From Hungatella effluvii (GTDB taxonomy: Bacteria > Bacillota > Clostridia > Lachnospirales > Lachnospiraceae): a DNA stretch of 64,000 bases. Below the pieces are notes generated by a model. That model was not told the origin of the DNA, did no database searches, and saw only the letters and a program-made list of their open reading frames with translations. The stretch's first letter is position 1. Every line of letters begins with the position of its first letter. The stretch is taken from the NCBI RefSeq assembly GCF_003201875.1, contig NZ_QJKD01000006.1, positions 62,001 to 126,000 on the forward strand, read 5' to 3'. The position numbers and the translations under genes were made by a program. Shown piece by piece: positions 43,455 to 52,153 of the stretch.

Positions 43455-43461
43455 TAAAATA

Positions 43462-43490
43462 GTGTCATACCATGGTTTCTGTGCTATACT
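43462..43490 (+). promoter_or_regulatory. Predicted promoter of the diguanylate cyclase operon
   Basis: GTGTCA (43462-43467), a weak -35, and TATACT (43485-43490) are 17 bases apart, with TGC before the -10. The weak -35 together with the adjacent direct repeats suggests activation. Confidence 0.6.
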
Positions 43491-43535
43491 GGACATGTGT
43501 CAATTTACTTACGATTATTATTAGGAGATAGCTGC

Positions 43536-45098
43536 ATGAAGAGAGATGTCATACGAAAGAACAGTCAGGATGCTGAGCTCTTTCCCTTCGCGCCGATCCG
43601 CAGACGCTTTCTCATTTTCTGCATCGTATGTGTCCTGGCGGTCATGTTCAGCGGCGCATGTCTTACGGTCCGAAAAATGAGGCAATCCGCGGAGGCCGCA
43701 TATCAAAGCGCTTCTGCACAGATATCGCAGAAGGTAGGGGAGTCCATAAAGCTGCTGATTTCACTGGCGGCGCTGCCGGAATTTTATGATCCGGACGTTC
43801 CGTGGGAGTCGAAGACAGCGAAGCTTGATGAGATCAATCAATATTTCGGGTATATGTTCATCTGCTATGTGGATGAGGACATTGAGGTCTATACTCTGGG
43901 AGAGGAAGCCGCGAGTCTGGCCAGCCGTGAATATATGCAGACGCTTTATTCGACCAGGGAGATTCAGGTGACGGATGGCTTCGTGGCAGGAGCGGACGGC
44001 CGGACTTTGAATTACACGGTCGCGGTGCCTCTGATTCAGGATGACGTCATGACCGGCAGTCTGTTCTGTTCCATCTATTTTGATGATGCCGTCAATCTGT
44101 TAAAGCAGTCCGCGGCGGCCAACGGGACGGAGGCCGTCCTGATCGGTTCCAAGGGCCAGATCATGTCGTCCACCGGAGGCCTGGCGTTTGGCGCGTCCTA
44201 CACGGAGATTCTTCATGAGTATAAACTGATGGGACTCACGACGGACAAGCTGGAGACGCTTCTGCTGGCGAGGAATTCCGGCTCTTTCAGGAGTCTGAAG
44301 GCGGGGAATTCCCGATATACCGTGTTCGGGCCGATCGAGAATACGAACTGGGATATTCTGGTGACAGTCGATTTCCTGTCGCTGTTTTCTGCAGAGCTGC
44401 CATTCCTTCTGCTGGCTGCGCTGTTTCATATACTCATTACGCTGATTCTGTATCTGTTCGTTAAAAAACATATATTTGGTCAGATGGCGATCATGGAAAA
44501 TCTTCTGACCTCGATACATAAGATGGAGAAAAAGCTGTACAGCAATGCAATCGCTCCGGAGAGTGTTGATTATGAGGATATTCTCCAGATGTCCAGCAAG
44601 GGGCTGCGGGATGAACTCACAGGCCTTGCAACCAGGACATTTTTCCTGAATCAGCTGGAAAAGCTGCTGCGGGATGGAAACGCTTCCGGCAAGCTGTCTC
44701 TCTGCTTTGTAGATCTGGACGATTTGAAGCTGCTGAACGATACGTACGGCCATCAGGCCGGAGATTCCGCACTGAAGAAGATCGGCTTTATCCTGCGCGG
44801 ATATGAAAAGAAATATGAGGGCGTTGTAGGCAGGTACGGAGGTGATGAATTTATTCTGATCCTTAAGGATATCGACAGCGTGAAAGAGCTGAATGATGTT
44901 TTGGGCGAGCTTGTCGAACGGCTGCATTTTACCATTACCGTAAACGGAACGGAGATCCCTGTCCACTGCAGCATGGGGGCGTGTGTCTGGAATCGGAAGG
45001 ATACGTTAAAGACCCTGATTTCAAAGGCGGACAAGGCCCTGTACGATGTGAAACGCCATGGAAAAGGAACGTACTCCCTTTTCCTGAATGGAGAATAA
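43536..45098 (+). CDS. Membrane diguanylate cyclase (dCache-like sensor plus GGDEF)
   Basis: The 520-residue protein starts at 43536 behind TTAGGAG. Two membrane helices (about 24-45 and 285-310) flank an extracellular sensor region resembling a Cache domain. The C-terminal GGDEF domain is intact, with the active-site loop RYGGDEF at about residues 433-439, and DELTGLATRTFF, CFVDLDDLKLLNDTYGH and KADKALYDVKRHGKGTYS. It should make cyclic di-GMP. I see no RxxD inhibitory site. The next gene encodes a protein of the same layout with a degenerate GGDEF. Confidence 0.92.
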   Translation: MKRDVIRKNSQDAELFPFAPIRRRFLIFCIVCVLAVMFSGACLTVRKMRQSAEAAYQSASAQISQKVGESIKLLISLAALPEFYDPDVPWESKTAKLDEINQYFGYMFICYVDEDIEVYTLGEEAASLASREYMQTLYSTREIQVTDGFVAGADGRTLNYTVAVPLIQDDVMTGSLFCSIYFDDAVNLLKQSAAANGTEAVLIGSKGQIMSSTGGLAFGASYTEILHEYKLMGLTTDKLETLLLARNSGSFRSLKAGNSRYTVFGPIENTNWDILVTVDFLSLFSAELPFLLLAALFHILITLILYLFVKKHIFGQMAIMENLLTSIHKMEKKLYSNAIAPESVDYEDILQMSSKGLRDELTGLATRTFFLNQLEKLLRDGNASGKLSLCFVDLDDLKLLNDTYGHQAGDSALKKIGFILRGYEKKYEGVVGRYGGDEFILILKDIDSVKELNDVLGELVERLHFTITVNGTEIPVHCSMGACVWNRKDTLKTLISKADKALYDVKRHGKGTYSLFLNGE

Positions 45099-45102
45099 TA
45101 CT

Positions 45103-46425
45103 ATGTTTTTCAAAGACAAAAGAAAGTGGATTCCATTCGGTATCCTGATTGTGTTTGTGATCGGTACTGCCGTGCTGGTACGGAGTGAGATTCAATCTGC
45201 CTCCGTTCAGAAACGGCAGAATGAGGCGCAGACGGCGCTCAGCTTCTTCTATGAAAATCTGTCGGTAAACTTTGAAAGGCTCAATTATGCAAAGCAGCTG
45301 TCTTATACCGATCCTTATCTTGACAAGGATCTAAAGCTTTTTGAGCAGGTATCGCTGAGGCTGCTGGCGGAATATTCCGCCATTGAGGCGATTGTTTACT
45401 TTGAAGGGGATACGGTGACGGCGGTATATCCGAAGGAGGAATACGGGGAAGTCGTGGGAAAAGAGCTTCGGGAGTTTTCCTACAGCTATACTCTGGCAAA
45501 AGTGATAAAAGACGGCGTGATCGAGGGACCGGAGCAGCTGGGAGTTAATCAAAAGGACGTATTTCTTTTTCTTTATCCCATGATTGAGGAGAATGAGTAT
45601 AAGGGAGAAATCGCGGTGGCTCTCGACCGGGACTACGTGATCTCACAGATGGGACTCGGCTTTCTGGAGGAGGCAGGCTATGATTACGAGCTGTGGAGAG
45701 TCAATTCCATGGGGGAGAATAAGAACGTAATCGCCGTATCTGACTCGTCGATTGATTTTTCCGATGCAGTGAAATTTACGTTCAGTCTTCCGGCCGTATG
45801 GACGCTCAGCATCATACCGGAGAATGGCTGGTTTTCTGTAAAACAGCGTGCGGCCCTCAATGTCTGCTGCGGTGCGGCTGCACTTCTCGTCATAGCGCTG
45901 GCTATGCTTGCGTGGCGGATCACGGAGCAGAAACGGGAGCTTTACAAAGCTGGCCATACGGAGCCGGACAGCGGTCTATTCACTGTCGAAGGCTTCTGCG
46001 ATTTTGTTGACCGCCGAATTGGGAGAAAGCCGCAGACCAGCCTCTGCGTGCTCTATGTCCGGCTGTCCAATTTCCGGAGGCTGTCCGGGGCGGCCAGCAG
46101 GGAGGAAGTGCTTGCCTATCTTGGCCGGATCCGCGGAAGCATCGGGGAGAATTTCCCTGCCGGAACGCTGGCCGCAAGGCTGAGCGAAGAGGTTATTGCG
46201 ATCGCTCTGTTTGAAGACAGGGAGAGCGGGGCCGCTGAGGAGATGATCGAGGAGTTTGTTCTGCAGCTGTTCTGGAAGCGGAGCATGAGTGGTAAAAAGG
46301 AATTTGTGAATCCGGAATACTGCACAGTGTCTTATCCGGCGGACGGCTCCCATGCAGCAGAGCTTCTAAGGCATGCGGCGGAATGTTTTGAGCGGGAATT
46401 TAAAGAGAAAGAACAGATGGTTTGA
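45103..46425 (+). CDS. Membrane sensor with degenerate GGDEF-like domain
   Basis: The 440-residue protein starts at 45103 behind GGAG. It has a membrane helix at about 10-28, an extracellular sensor region, a second helix at about 248-270, and a cytoplasmic domain that aligns in layout with GGDEF proteins (PDSGLFTVEGFCDFVDRRI; LCVLYVRLSNFRRLSG). At the active-site position it reads ARLSEEVIAIAL instead of RxGGDEF, so cyclase activity is not expected. It follows the active cyclase by 4 bases and may act as its regulatory partner, by heterodimerising or binding c-di-GMP. This is inference. Confidence 0.8.
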   Translation: MFFKDKRKWIPFGILIVFVIGTAVLVRSEIQSASVQKRQNEAQTALSFFYENLSVNFERLNYAKQLSYTDPYLDKDLKLFEQVSLRLLAEYSAIEAIVYFEGDTVTAVYPKEEYGEVVGKELREFSYSYTLAKVIKDGVIEGPEQLGVNQKDVFLFLYPMIEENEYKGEIAVALDRDYVISQMGLGFLEEAGYDYELWRVNSMGENKNVIAVSDSSIDFSDAVKFTFSLPAVWTLSIIPENGWFSVKQRAALNVCCGAAALLVIALAMLAWRITEQKRELYKAGHTEPDSGLFTVEGFCDFVDRRIGRKPQTSLCVLYVRLSNFRRLSGAASREEVLAYLGRIRGSIGENFPAGTLAARLSEEVIAIALFEDRESGAAEEMIEEFVLQLFWKRSMSGKKEFVNPEYCTVSYPADGSHAAELLRHAAECFEREFKEKEQMV

Positions 46426-46451
46426 AAAGAACATACCGGAGAGGAAAACAC

Positions 46452-47669
46452 ATGAAAAAAAGGACTGACAGATGGAGGGCAGCAGTGGCCTGTATCGCTC
46501 TTTACGGCGTGCTGACTGCCTGCGGACAGAAGGAAAAGGTACAGGACTTAACAGAATCGGGAATCACAGCGGAAGCGTCAGAGGGCGAAAACGGCGGCGG
46601 AAGCGGCGGAGAACCTGAGATTAAGATCGAGAACGGGAGTAAAGAGCAGCAGGCAGCAGGAACCCAGGGAGCGGATTCTTCCGGCGCCGGAGAGAATGGA
46701 TACAGGATCATCAGGGACCAGACGTTTGAGGCGAACTTGAACCCTTTGGGAAAGGTGACATTTGTCTCCTATGAACCGGAGGCAGGGGAGAATTCCACCG
46801 CAGATGCACGGTTCGAACTGAAGGACGGTGATCGGACTATCGCGGTTTTAGACGGCGTATATAAGGATAATAACCGTGAAAAGGAACGGTTTCAAAAGGT
46901 GGAGGCGGTGTCTTTCCCCGACTATAACAGCGATGGTTTCAACGATATTATAATCATATGCAGCTATTTACCGATGTCTGGGACAGAGGCCGGCCGTTCC
47001 GAGGTGAGAATCTACAGCGGAAGTGAAAGCGGCGCATTTACCCTGGAAAAGGGACTGTCGGAAACAGCCGATTCTGCGCTTGCGGAGAAGACGGTTCAAT
47101 CCGTACTGGGATTTCTGGGAGCAGGAAAGAAGAATGAAGCGCCTGCCGGATGGAAGCAGGCGTACATCGATTATCTTCAGGCCCAAGACATAGAAGAGTG
47201 GGTTGGATATCAGCTGATCTATCTCAATGATGACGACATACCAGAGCTTGTAAAGATCGGAAACAGTGAGGCGGTGGGCTGTATGATCGCCGCCTGCGCC
47301 GGCGGTTCTGTCGTTGATAACCAGTTGAACCGGCTGTATTTCAGCTATATTGAGAAGGGAAACCTTCTCTGCAATTCTGAGGGAAATATGGATAACTACT
47401 ATGACCTGGTATACACCATGACAGACGGTCAGTTATCGCTGGTTGCCAGCGGTTACTATGGGGCGAAGGACAATTCAAAGCTTGAATTCGACGAAAACGG
47501 GGATCCGATCTACCAGTATGAATGGAACGGCAAGCTGATGTCCCATGAAGAATACAGCAGGGCATTAAACGCAGTCTATGACACCTCGAAAGCCAGGGAC
47601 GGGTATGCGTGGGAGCAGTATCTTTCCAGGGAACAGGCCATTCAAAAAATCAGTGAAATGCAGCAGTGA
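46452..47669 (+). CDS. Lipoprotein of unknown function in the cyclase operon
   Basis: The 405-residue protein starts at 46452 behind AGAGGA; the upstream in-frame ATG (46422) lacks one. A signal peptide ends in LTAC (Cys about 24), followed by a low-complexity Glu/Gly/Ser linker. A beta region contains a Ca-binding-like motif (PDYNSDGFNDIII) as in FG-GAP/VCBS proteins. A second half (about 250-405) includes YLNDDDIPELVKIGN, an analogous motif. It may sense or bind something outside the cell for the neighbouring membrane sensors. I do not recognise a specific family. Confidence 0.7.
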   Translation: MKKRTDRWRAAVACIALYGVLTACGQKEKVQDLTESGITAEASEGENGGGSGGEPEIKIENGSKEQQAAGTQGADSSGAGENGYRIIRDQTFEANLNPLGKVTFVSYEPEAGENSTADARFELKDGDRTIAVLDGVYKDNNREKERFQKVEAVSFPDYNSDGFNDIIIICSYLPMSGTEAGRSEVRIYSGSESGAFTLEKGLSETADSALAEKTVQSVLGFLGAGKKNEAPAGWKQAYIDYLQAQDIEEWVGYQLIYLNDDDIPELVKIGNSEAVGCMIAACAGGSVVDNQLNRLYFSYIEKGNLLCNSEGNMDNYYDLVYTMTDGQLSLVASGYYGAKDNSKLEFDENGDPIYQYEWNGKLMSHEEYSRALNAVYDTSKARDGYAWEQYLSREQAIQKISEMQQ

Positions 47670-47671
47670 CA

Positions 47672-47700
47672 TTGCAAAGATGGAATGACTATGGTAAAAT
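47672..47700 (+). promoter_or_regulatory. Promoter of the small Cys-motif protein gene
   Basis: TTGCAA (47672-47677) and TAAAAT (47695-47700) are separated by 17 bases, immediately after the lipoprotein gene. Confidence 0.72.
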
Positions 47701-47735
47701 ATAGAAAAATTCTGTAAGAAAGAGAGGCGTCAATA

Positions 47736-48095
47736 ATGGATAAAAACGTATTGGATTATGTTGTTGAGAAGACAAACGATTTAATGGGTGCACCGTCATG
47801 CAGCGGCGAGGCAAAGGCAGCGGCCCAGGCCTGGCTCGATGCAGTTGGAACTGACCGGGAAGCGAAAGAAACCAGGAGGTATGTGGAGGAACTGGAAGCG
47901 GATATTATGCCGATTGACGGCCTGATCGGTTTTGCAGAATCCGAGCACGGTGCTCAGGTCTTCGGAGCGGACAAGGCGAAGGCTGTGGCGGCTCATGCAA
48001 GAGAGATCAAAGCAGCCGGAGCAAAGTATTGTGATTGTCCGGCCTGTGCGGCTGTGGAGGCTATTCTTGAAAAGAAGGATACTCTTCTGGGCTAG
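47736..48095 (+). CDS. Small acidic protein with C-terminal CDCPAC motif
   Basis: The 119-residue, Ala/Glu-rich and probably all-helical protein has Cys22 in GAPSCSGEAK and a C-terminal CDCPAC motif (about residues 99-104), a plausible metal or redox site. Homologues in clostridia are, to my recollection, often auto-labelled molecular chaperone Hsp90. It has none of the Hsp90 ATPase motifs and is far too short, so I do not use that name. It has its own promoter and terminator. AGAGAGGCG precedes the ATG. Confidence 0.75.
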   Translation: MDKNVLDYVVEKTNDLMGAPSCSGEAKAAAQAWLDAVGTDREAKETRRYVEELEADIMPIDGLIGFAESEHGAQVFGADKAKAVAAHAREIKAAGAKYCDCPACAAVEAILEKKDTLLG

Positions 48096-48124
48096 AAGAA
48101 ACAAAGAAACGGAATACTTAACAG

Positions 48125-48154
48125 GGCATCGGTCAGCAATGGCCGGTGCCTTTT
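48125..48154 (+). terminator. Terminator after the small Cys-motif protein gene
   Basis: GGCATCGGTC (48125-48134) pairs with GGCCGGTGCC (48141-48150) over ten positions with two G-U pairs and loop AGCAAT, followed by TTTT. Confidence 0.8.
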
Positions 48155-48190
48155 ACCACATGAACAATACAGGTTTAGAAAGCGAATTGT

Positions 48191-49690
48191 ATGGAGCTTA
48201 AAATAGAATTTGGCAGCCAGTCCTGCGGCGTGTCTCTCTTCCTTCCGGAAGGAACGAAACCGGATAAAAAAGCCATGGATGAACTGAGAAGTATGATGCA
48301 GATGGAATGTACCGTGGAGCGCATGAAGGCGGTGGGAAGCTTTTTTGAGAATCCGGACAGTGCTGTGAGAAAGGCCGCCGTGACGCCGGATTTTCACAAG
48401 GGCGCAGGCATTCCCATCGGCACGGTACTGATGACGGAGGGATTTGTGATTCCCCAGGCCATGGGCAATGACATTAACTGCGGGATGCGGCTGTATACCA
48501 CGGATTTGAAGGAGGAAGAACTGGAGCGCAGGCTGTCCTCCCTGCTGCCGGAGGTTCGCCGGATCTTCTTTGAAGGCGGCCGCGGCATTGCCATGAATGG
48601 AATTCAGAGGGAAGCCATGCTGAAAGATGGCCTCACTGGCCTGCTTGAGACCTCCGGAAAGGCGGCAGGAAAAGGAATCTGGAGGTTTTACAACCGGGAA
48701 GAACAGGAAAAGGAACTGGAGTATACCGCATTTCACGGAAGCCTGAAGGCCGGCGATACGGAAGGGCTGGGAGATTTTACCGGAGATCCCCATTTCCTGT
48801 CCTACGACGATCAGATCGGCTCCATAGGAGGCGGAAATCATTTCGTGGAAATGCAGCGCGTGGCCGAGATCTATGACGGGCAGACCGCCAACGCCTGGGG
48901 AATCAGGAAGGGCGCGGTCCTTATTATGATACATACCGGTTCTCTGACGATCGGCCATCAGAGCGGCAGGATCAACCAGATGATAACGAAAGGACTGTAT
49001 CCGAGGGGCATCCCCCATCCGGATAATGGAATCTACCTTCTGCCGGAAAGAGGCGGAATGGACAGGGAATGGCGCCGTTTCTGCGATACCACCCGCAATG
49101 CCGCAAATTTTGGTTTTGCCAACCGGCTGTTTCTGGGGCTGATGCTTCAGAACGCCGTTGAAAATACGGTGCGCGCCTTTGGGATGAAGCTTCTGTACGA
49201 CTCGCCCCATAATTTTATCTGGGAGAGAGAGGCGGAAGGCCGGAAGTATTACATTCACAGAAAGGGCGCCTGTTCGGCCAGAGGCATGGAAGAGATGGAG
49301 GGAACCCCATTCGCTTATTACGGGGAACCGGTGATGATTCCAGGTTCCATGGGAAGCTCCAGCTATCTCCTCAGAGGCATTGGGAATCCGGACGCACTGT
49401 GGAGTGCAAGCCATGGGGCGGGCCGTAGGCTGTCCAGAGGGGAAGCGATCCATGGCAGCGATGAGAAATTCCAGGAGTTTATGAAGAAATTTCACGTTAT
49501 AACGCCCATCGATCCAAACAGGAGTGATTTGAAGGGGCGGAGCGATATCCTGAAGAAATGGGAGGAGTCCATACGATCTGAAGCTCCCTACGCTTATAAG
49601 GATATTGATAAGGTGGTGAAGGTCCATGAGAACCACGAGATGGCCGGCCTGGTGGCAAGAATGGAGCCGTTGTTTACGGTAAAGGCATAA
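48191..49690 (+). CDS. rtcB: RtcB-type RNA-splicing ligase
   Basis: The 499-residue protein has the RtcB landmarks: PDFHKGAGIPIGTV, QAMGNDINCGMRL (metal-binding Asp and Cys), GGGNHFVEMQ, the metal histidine in HTGSLTIGHQ, and SASHGAGRRLSR with the His that is guanylylated. RtcB joins 2',3'-cyclic phosphate to 5'-OH RNA ends in tRNA repair or splicing. No archease, RtcA or RtcR gene is adjacent. The ATG has no good Shine-Dalgarno, which is unusual in this window, so the start could differ slightly. Confidence 0.92.
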   Translation: MELKIEFGSQSCGVSLFLPEGTKPDKKAMDELRSMMQMECTVERMKAVGSFFENPDSAVRKAAVTPDFHKGAGIPIGTVLMTEGFVIPQAMGNDINCGMRLYTTDLKEEELERRLSSLLPEVRRIFFEGGRGIAMNGIQREAMLKDGLTGLLETSGKAAGKGIWRFYNREEQEKELEYTAFHGSLKAGDTEGLGDFTGDPHFLSYDDQIGSIGGGNHFVEMQRVAEIYDGQTANAWGIRKGAVLIMIHTGSLTIGHQSGRINQMITKGLYPRGIPHPDNGIYLLPERGGMDREWRRFCDTTRNAANFGFANRLFLGLMLQNAVENTVRAFGMKLLYDSPHNFIWEREAEGRKYYIHRKGACSARGMEEMEGTPFAYYGEPVMIPGSMGSSSYLLRGIGNPDALWSASHGAGRRLSRGEAIHGSDEKFQEFMKKFHVITPIDPNRSDLKGRSDILKKWEESIRSEAPYAYKDIDKVVKVHENHEMAGLVARMEPLFTVKA

Positions 49691-49797
49691 GGCAGGACGA
49701 TGCAGGGCTTTGAGGAAAGCTTTCAAGCGGACAGTTTTTATAAATATGCAGATGAAGAAAGACGGCAGAAAGACATTGGAAAGGTAATAGACAGATC

Positions 49798-50421
49798 ATG
49801 ATAAACAGAGAAGATATGCTGGAACTGACAAGGCGTATGACCCTTGCAAGAACATCCTTCACGAGGATCGCGGGCTGTTATGTGGACAGGGACGGAGATT
49901 TTGAGGGGAGTTTCAATACGAATTTCCTGAAAATATCCGCGCCGGAGAGGACGAAAAAACTGAAGCTGGCAAAGGAAATCCCTTTTTCGGCGACAAATGT
50001 TAATCTGAAGAAGTACGAGTTTCCCCAGAGCATGCGAAAGCCGGGAAGTATGTGGCAGCTGCTTATGGCCATGAATGAGTGCGGCTTAAAGAACGATGCC
50101 CTGATGGATACCTTTTACGACCTGGTTATGGAAAAATACCATAAAAATGCGGCATACGCGATTCTGGTCTTTCATGACCGGTACGATATTCCGGCAAAGG
50201 GGTCGGACGGAGAACGGCAGTGGGAGTCGGAGGAAGTGTTTGAATATATGATCTGCGCCATCTGCCCGATGACCGGGGAGTATGAGCCGGGAAAACCGGA
50301 ATGCGGTTTTCTGTTCCCCGCATTTACAGACAGGAGCGGCGACCAGAACCATATTAATATCTTCCAGGCGGATGCTGACCGGCCTCACAGGGAGCTGCTG
50401 GAGATATTGGGGTTGGGATGA
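49798..50421 (+). CDS. DUF4317 family protein, short form
   Basis: The 207-residue protein matches the N-terminal half of DUF4317 proteins: MLELTRRM, FTRIAGCYVD, NLKKYEFP, FHDRYDIP, SEEVFEYMICAICP, and FLFPAFTDRSGDQNHINIF. Family members I know are about 350-420 residues. Here the frame stops after the shared core, and I do not see a continuation in the other frames downstream. It could be a natural short version or a C-terminal truncation. The spacing to a Shine-Dalgarno is poor (AAAGG about 13 bases away). Function unknown. Confidence 0.78.
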   Translation: MINREDMLELTRRMTLARTSFTRIAGCYVDRDGDFEGSFNTNFLKISAPERTKKLKLAKEIPFSATNVNLKKYEFPQSMRKPGSMWQLLMAMNECGLKNDALMDTFYDLVMEKYHKNAAYAILVFHDRYDIPAKGSDGERQWESEEVFEYMICAICPMTGEYEPGKPECGFLFPAFTDRSGDQNHINIFQADADRPHRELLEILGLG

Positions 50422-50553
50422 GGGCGGGAACTGCCTTTTTCAGAACGATGTTAAGTACCTGCTGAACTTTTTAGCGGACAGGGCAGAAATTACCGGGCAA
50501 AGCAATTCTGAAAGCAGGAATCCCCGCAGTTTTATCAGACCCTGGACCGATGG

Positions 50554-51480
50554 CTATAGATGGCTCTCTAAAAACGTAACGCATGCCTGCTCCAGTTGCA
50601 TCAGTCCCGGCTCTTCTATGGGAAAATGCCCGGCGCCTTCCAGTATGACCGTTTGCTTTTCGCATGCCAGACGTTGATAGAAGAGAAGACTATACTTTAA
50701 ATCAGTCCAATGATCTTCGGCGGGATGAACCAGAAGAAAGGGACAGGATTTAAAATCTTCGGGTTCTGTTTTTATGACCGGATTCAGCATGGTGTGGATG
50801 AAGGCCAGAGAAACCCTGGCTCCGGAAGATTTTTTGTCTTTTATCAGAACCGCGGCAAGCTCTTTATTGTTGACAATCGCTTTCATATTGCCAATCCATT
50901 TCATTGGAATTCTGATATGGCCTGCAACTGTTTGCAACAGCGCCAGAGCGGGCTTGGCGGCCATTCCCACATAGGGATTTTTTGCAGAATGTTTCGTGAC
51001 TTCCTTGTTTCTCTGATCGAGAATACAGGAGGCCATCAGACCATTAAGCTGAGGGCATTCCGTGGCTGTTTGATAGGCCAGCATGCCGCCGGCGCTGAGT
51101 CCGAATAAAAATGTGGGGAGTTGTTTCGTACTTTGATAGTGATTTACAATTTCGGTTCCGACGGAAACCCATGTCTGCCAGGTTACGTTCTTTGAACAAT
51201 GGGTATACCCATATAATGGCAGATCCGGACAGATCACTTCGAATCCATTTCTCATGAAAGGCAGCGCAAGAGCAGAGAGCATGCGCCCGTTTCCGCCGAC
51301 TCCATGAAAGAGTATGACTCTTCCTTTGGGGGAAGCTACTTTATAGTGATCAATATGGATCTCCATAGTGTCTATGGTTAAATAATATTCTTCGGGCAGT
51401 TCCGCTTTCTCCAATCGATTATGGGGCGGCAGATATTCCTGAACCTTTAACCAGGTCCGGTCATTTTGATAGCTGTCCAT
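50554..51480 (-). CDS. Alpha/beta hydrolase
   Basis: The 308-residue protein starts at 51480 with AGGAG 9 bases upstream. It shows an oxyanion segment (VILFHGVGGNGRML), the nucleophile elbow GLSAGG (Ser about 150), the acid in LVHPAEDHWTD and the catalytic His in GAGHFPIEEPG. No signal peptide is seen, so it is cytosolic. The substrate is unknown; the fold class includes esterases and lipases. It is divergent from a TetR regulator, which probably controls it. Confidence 0.85.
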   Translation of the reverse strand: MDSYQNDRTWLKVQEYLPPHNRLEKAELPEEYYLTIDTMEIHIDHYKVASPKGRVILFHGVGGNGRMLSALALPFMRNGFEVICPDLPLYGYTHCSKNVTWQTWVSVGTEIVNHYQSTKQLPTFLFGLSAGGMLAYQTATECPQLNGLMASCILDQRNKEVTKHSAKNPYVGMAAKPALALLQTVAGHIRIPMKWIGNMKAIVNNKELAAVLIKDKKSSGARVSLAFIHTMLNPVIKTEPEDFKSCPFLLVHPAEDHWTDLKYSLLFYQRLACEKQTVILEGAGHFPIEEPGLMQLEQACVTFLESHL

Positions 51481-51503
51481 TCTGTTTTTCTCCTTACTGT
51501 TTA

Positions 51504-51556
51504 AATGTCCCACTTGTGGCATTTATGATTTTATATTATAATAAGACTATAGTCAA
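51504..51556 (-). promoter_or_regulatory. Hydrolase promoter with candidate TetR operator
   Basis: On the minus strand TTGACT (51556-51551) and TAAAAT (51533-51528) are 17 bases apart. Just downstream lies an imperfect dyad, AATGTCCCAC-TT-GTGGCATT (51504-51523), covering the expected start site. A related GTGGCA half-site occurs at 51591-51596, near the TetR start codon. Confidence 0.6.
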
Positions 51557-51607
51557 TGAGGAGGAGACATGTTCCCCATATGACATAAAATGTGGCAGGA
51601 GACGCCT

Positions 51608-52153
51608 ATGAACATGAAAAAAGAGAATCCCCTTACGGTTCAGTCGAAACAGTGGATATTAGAAGCACTGCTGAAATTAATGGAAGAGAAAGATTATGAG
51701 GAGATTACGATCAAAGAGCTGACGGCCCGTGCGGATCTGGACCGGAAGACCTTTTACCGAAATTTCCGTTCCAAAGAAGAGGTGTTATACCTACAGCTTC
51801 AGGAACTGTGTGATCTCTATATTCAAATGCTTCAGGATTTGCCGCAGCTTTCAGCTTATTCCGTGACAGAAGCGTACTTTTCGCTATGCCGGCAGTACGC
51901 CCATTTTTTCATGCTGCTGAAGCGGAACAATCTTCTTTTTCTGGTGCTGCAGAAATTTGATGAGTATTTGCCTGCGATCAATGATCTGTTTCTCAGTAAT
52001 CCCGTGTATAGGGGCAAATCAAAGCAGGAGCTTATCTATCAGGCAGGCGGGTTCTGGAATATCACGATTCACTGGATAAACGATGGAATGGAAGAGAGCC
52101 CGAAGGAGATGGCGGAGGTGATCAGCAGTATCATGCCGTCACCGTTTAAGTAG
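51608..52153 (+). CDS. TetR family transcriptional regulator
   Basis: The 181-residue protein has a TetR helix-turn-helix at about residues 13-57 (ILEALLKLMEEKDYEEITIKE, then ADLDRKTFYRNFRSKEE) and an all-helical ligand domain (TetR C-terminal, YfiR-like). AGGAG at 51596-51600 selects ATG 51608 over the in-frame ATG 51590. It is divergent from the alpha/beta hydrolase, and the shared intergenic region carries dyad sequences, so it most likely represses the hydrolase and itself. Confidence 0.88.
   Translation: MNMKKENPLTVQSKQWILEALLKLMEEKDYEEITIKELTARADLDRKTFYRNFRSKEEVLYLQLQELCDLYIQMLQDLPQLSAYSVTEAYFSLCRQYAHFFMLLKRNNLLFLVLQKFDEYLPAINDLFLSNPVYRGKSKQELIYQAGGFWNITIHWINDGMEESPKEMAEVISSIMPSPFK

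Noticed and set aside
48092..49726. 544-codon open frame on the minus strand opposite rtcB
   Set aside because: It is a shadow of rtcB's codon bias. The plus-strand protein has all RtcB motifs, and the antisense translation shows no family features.
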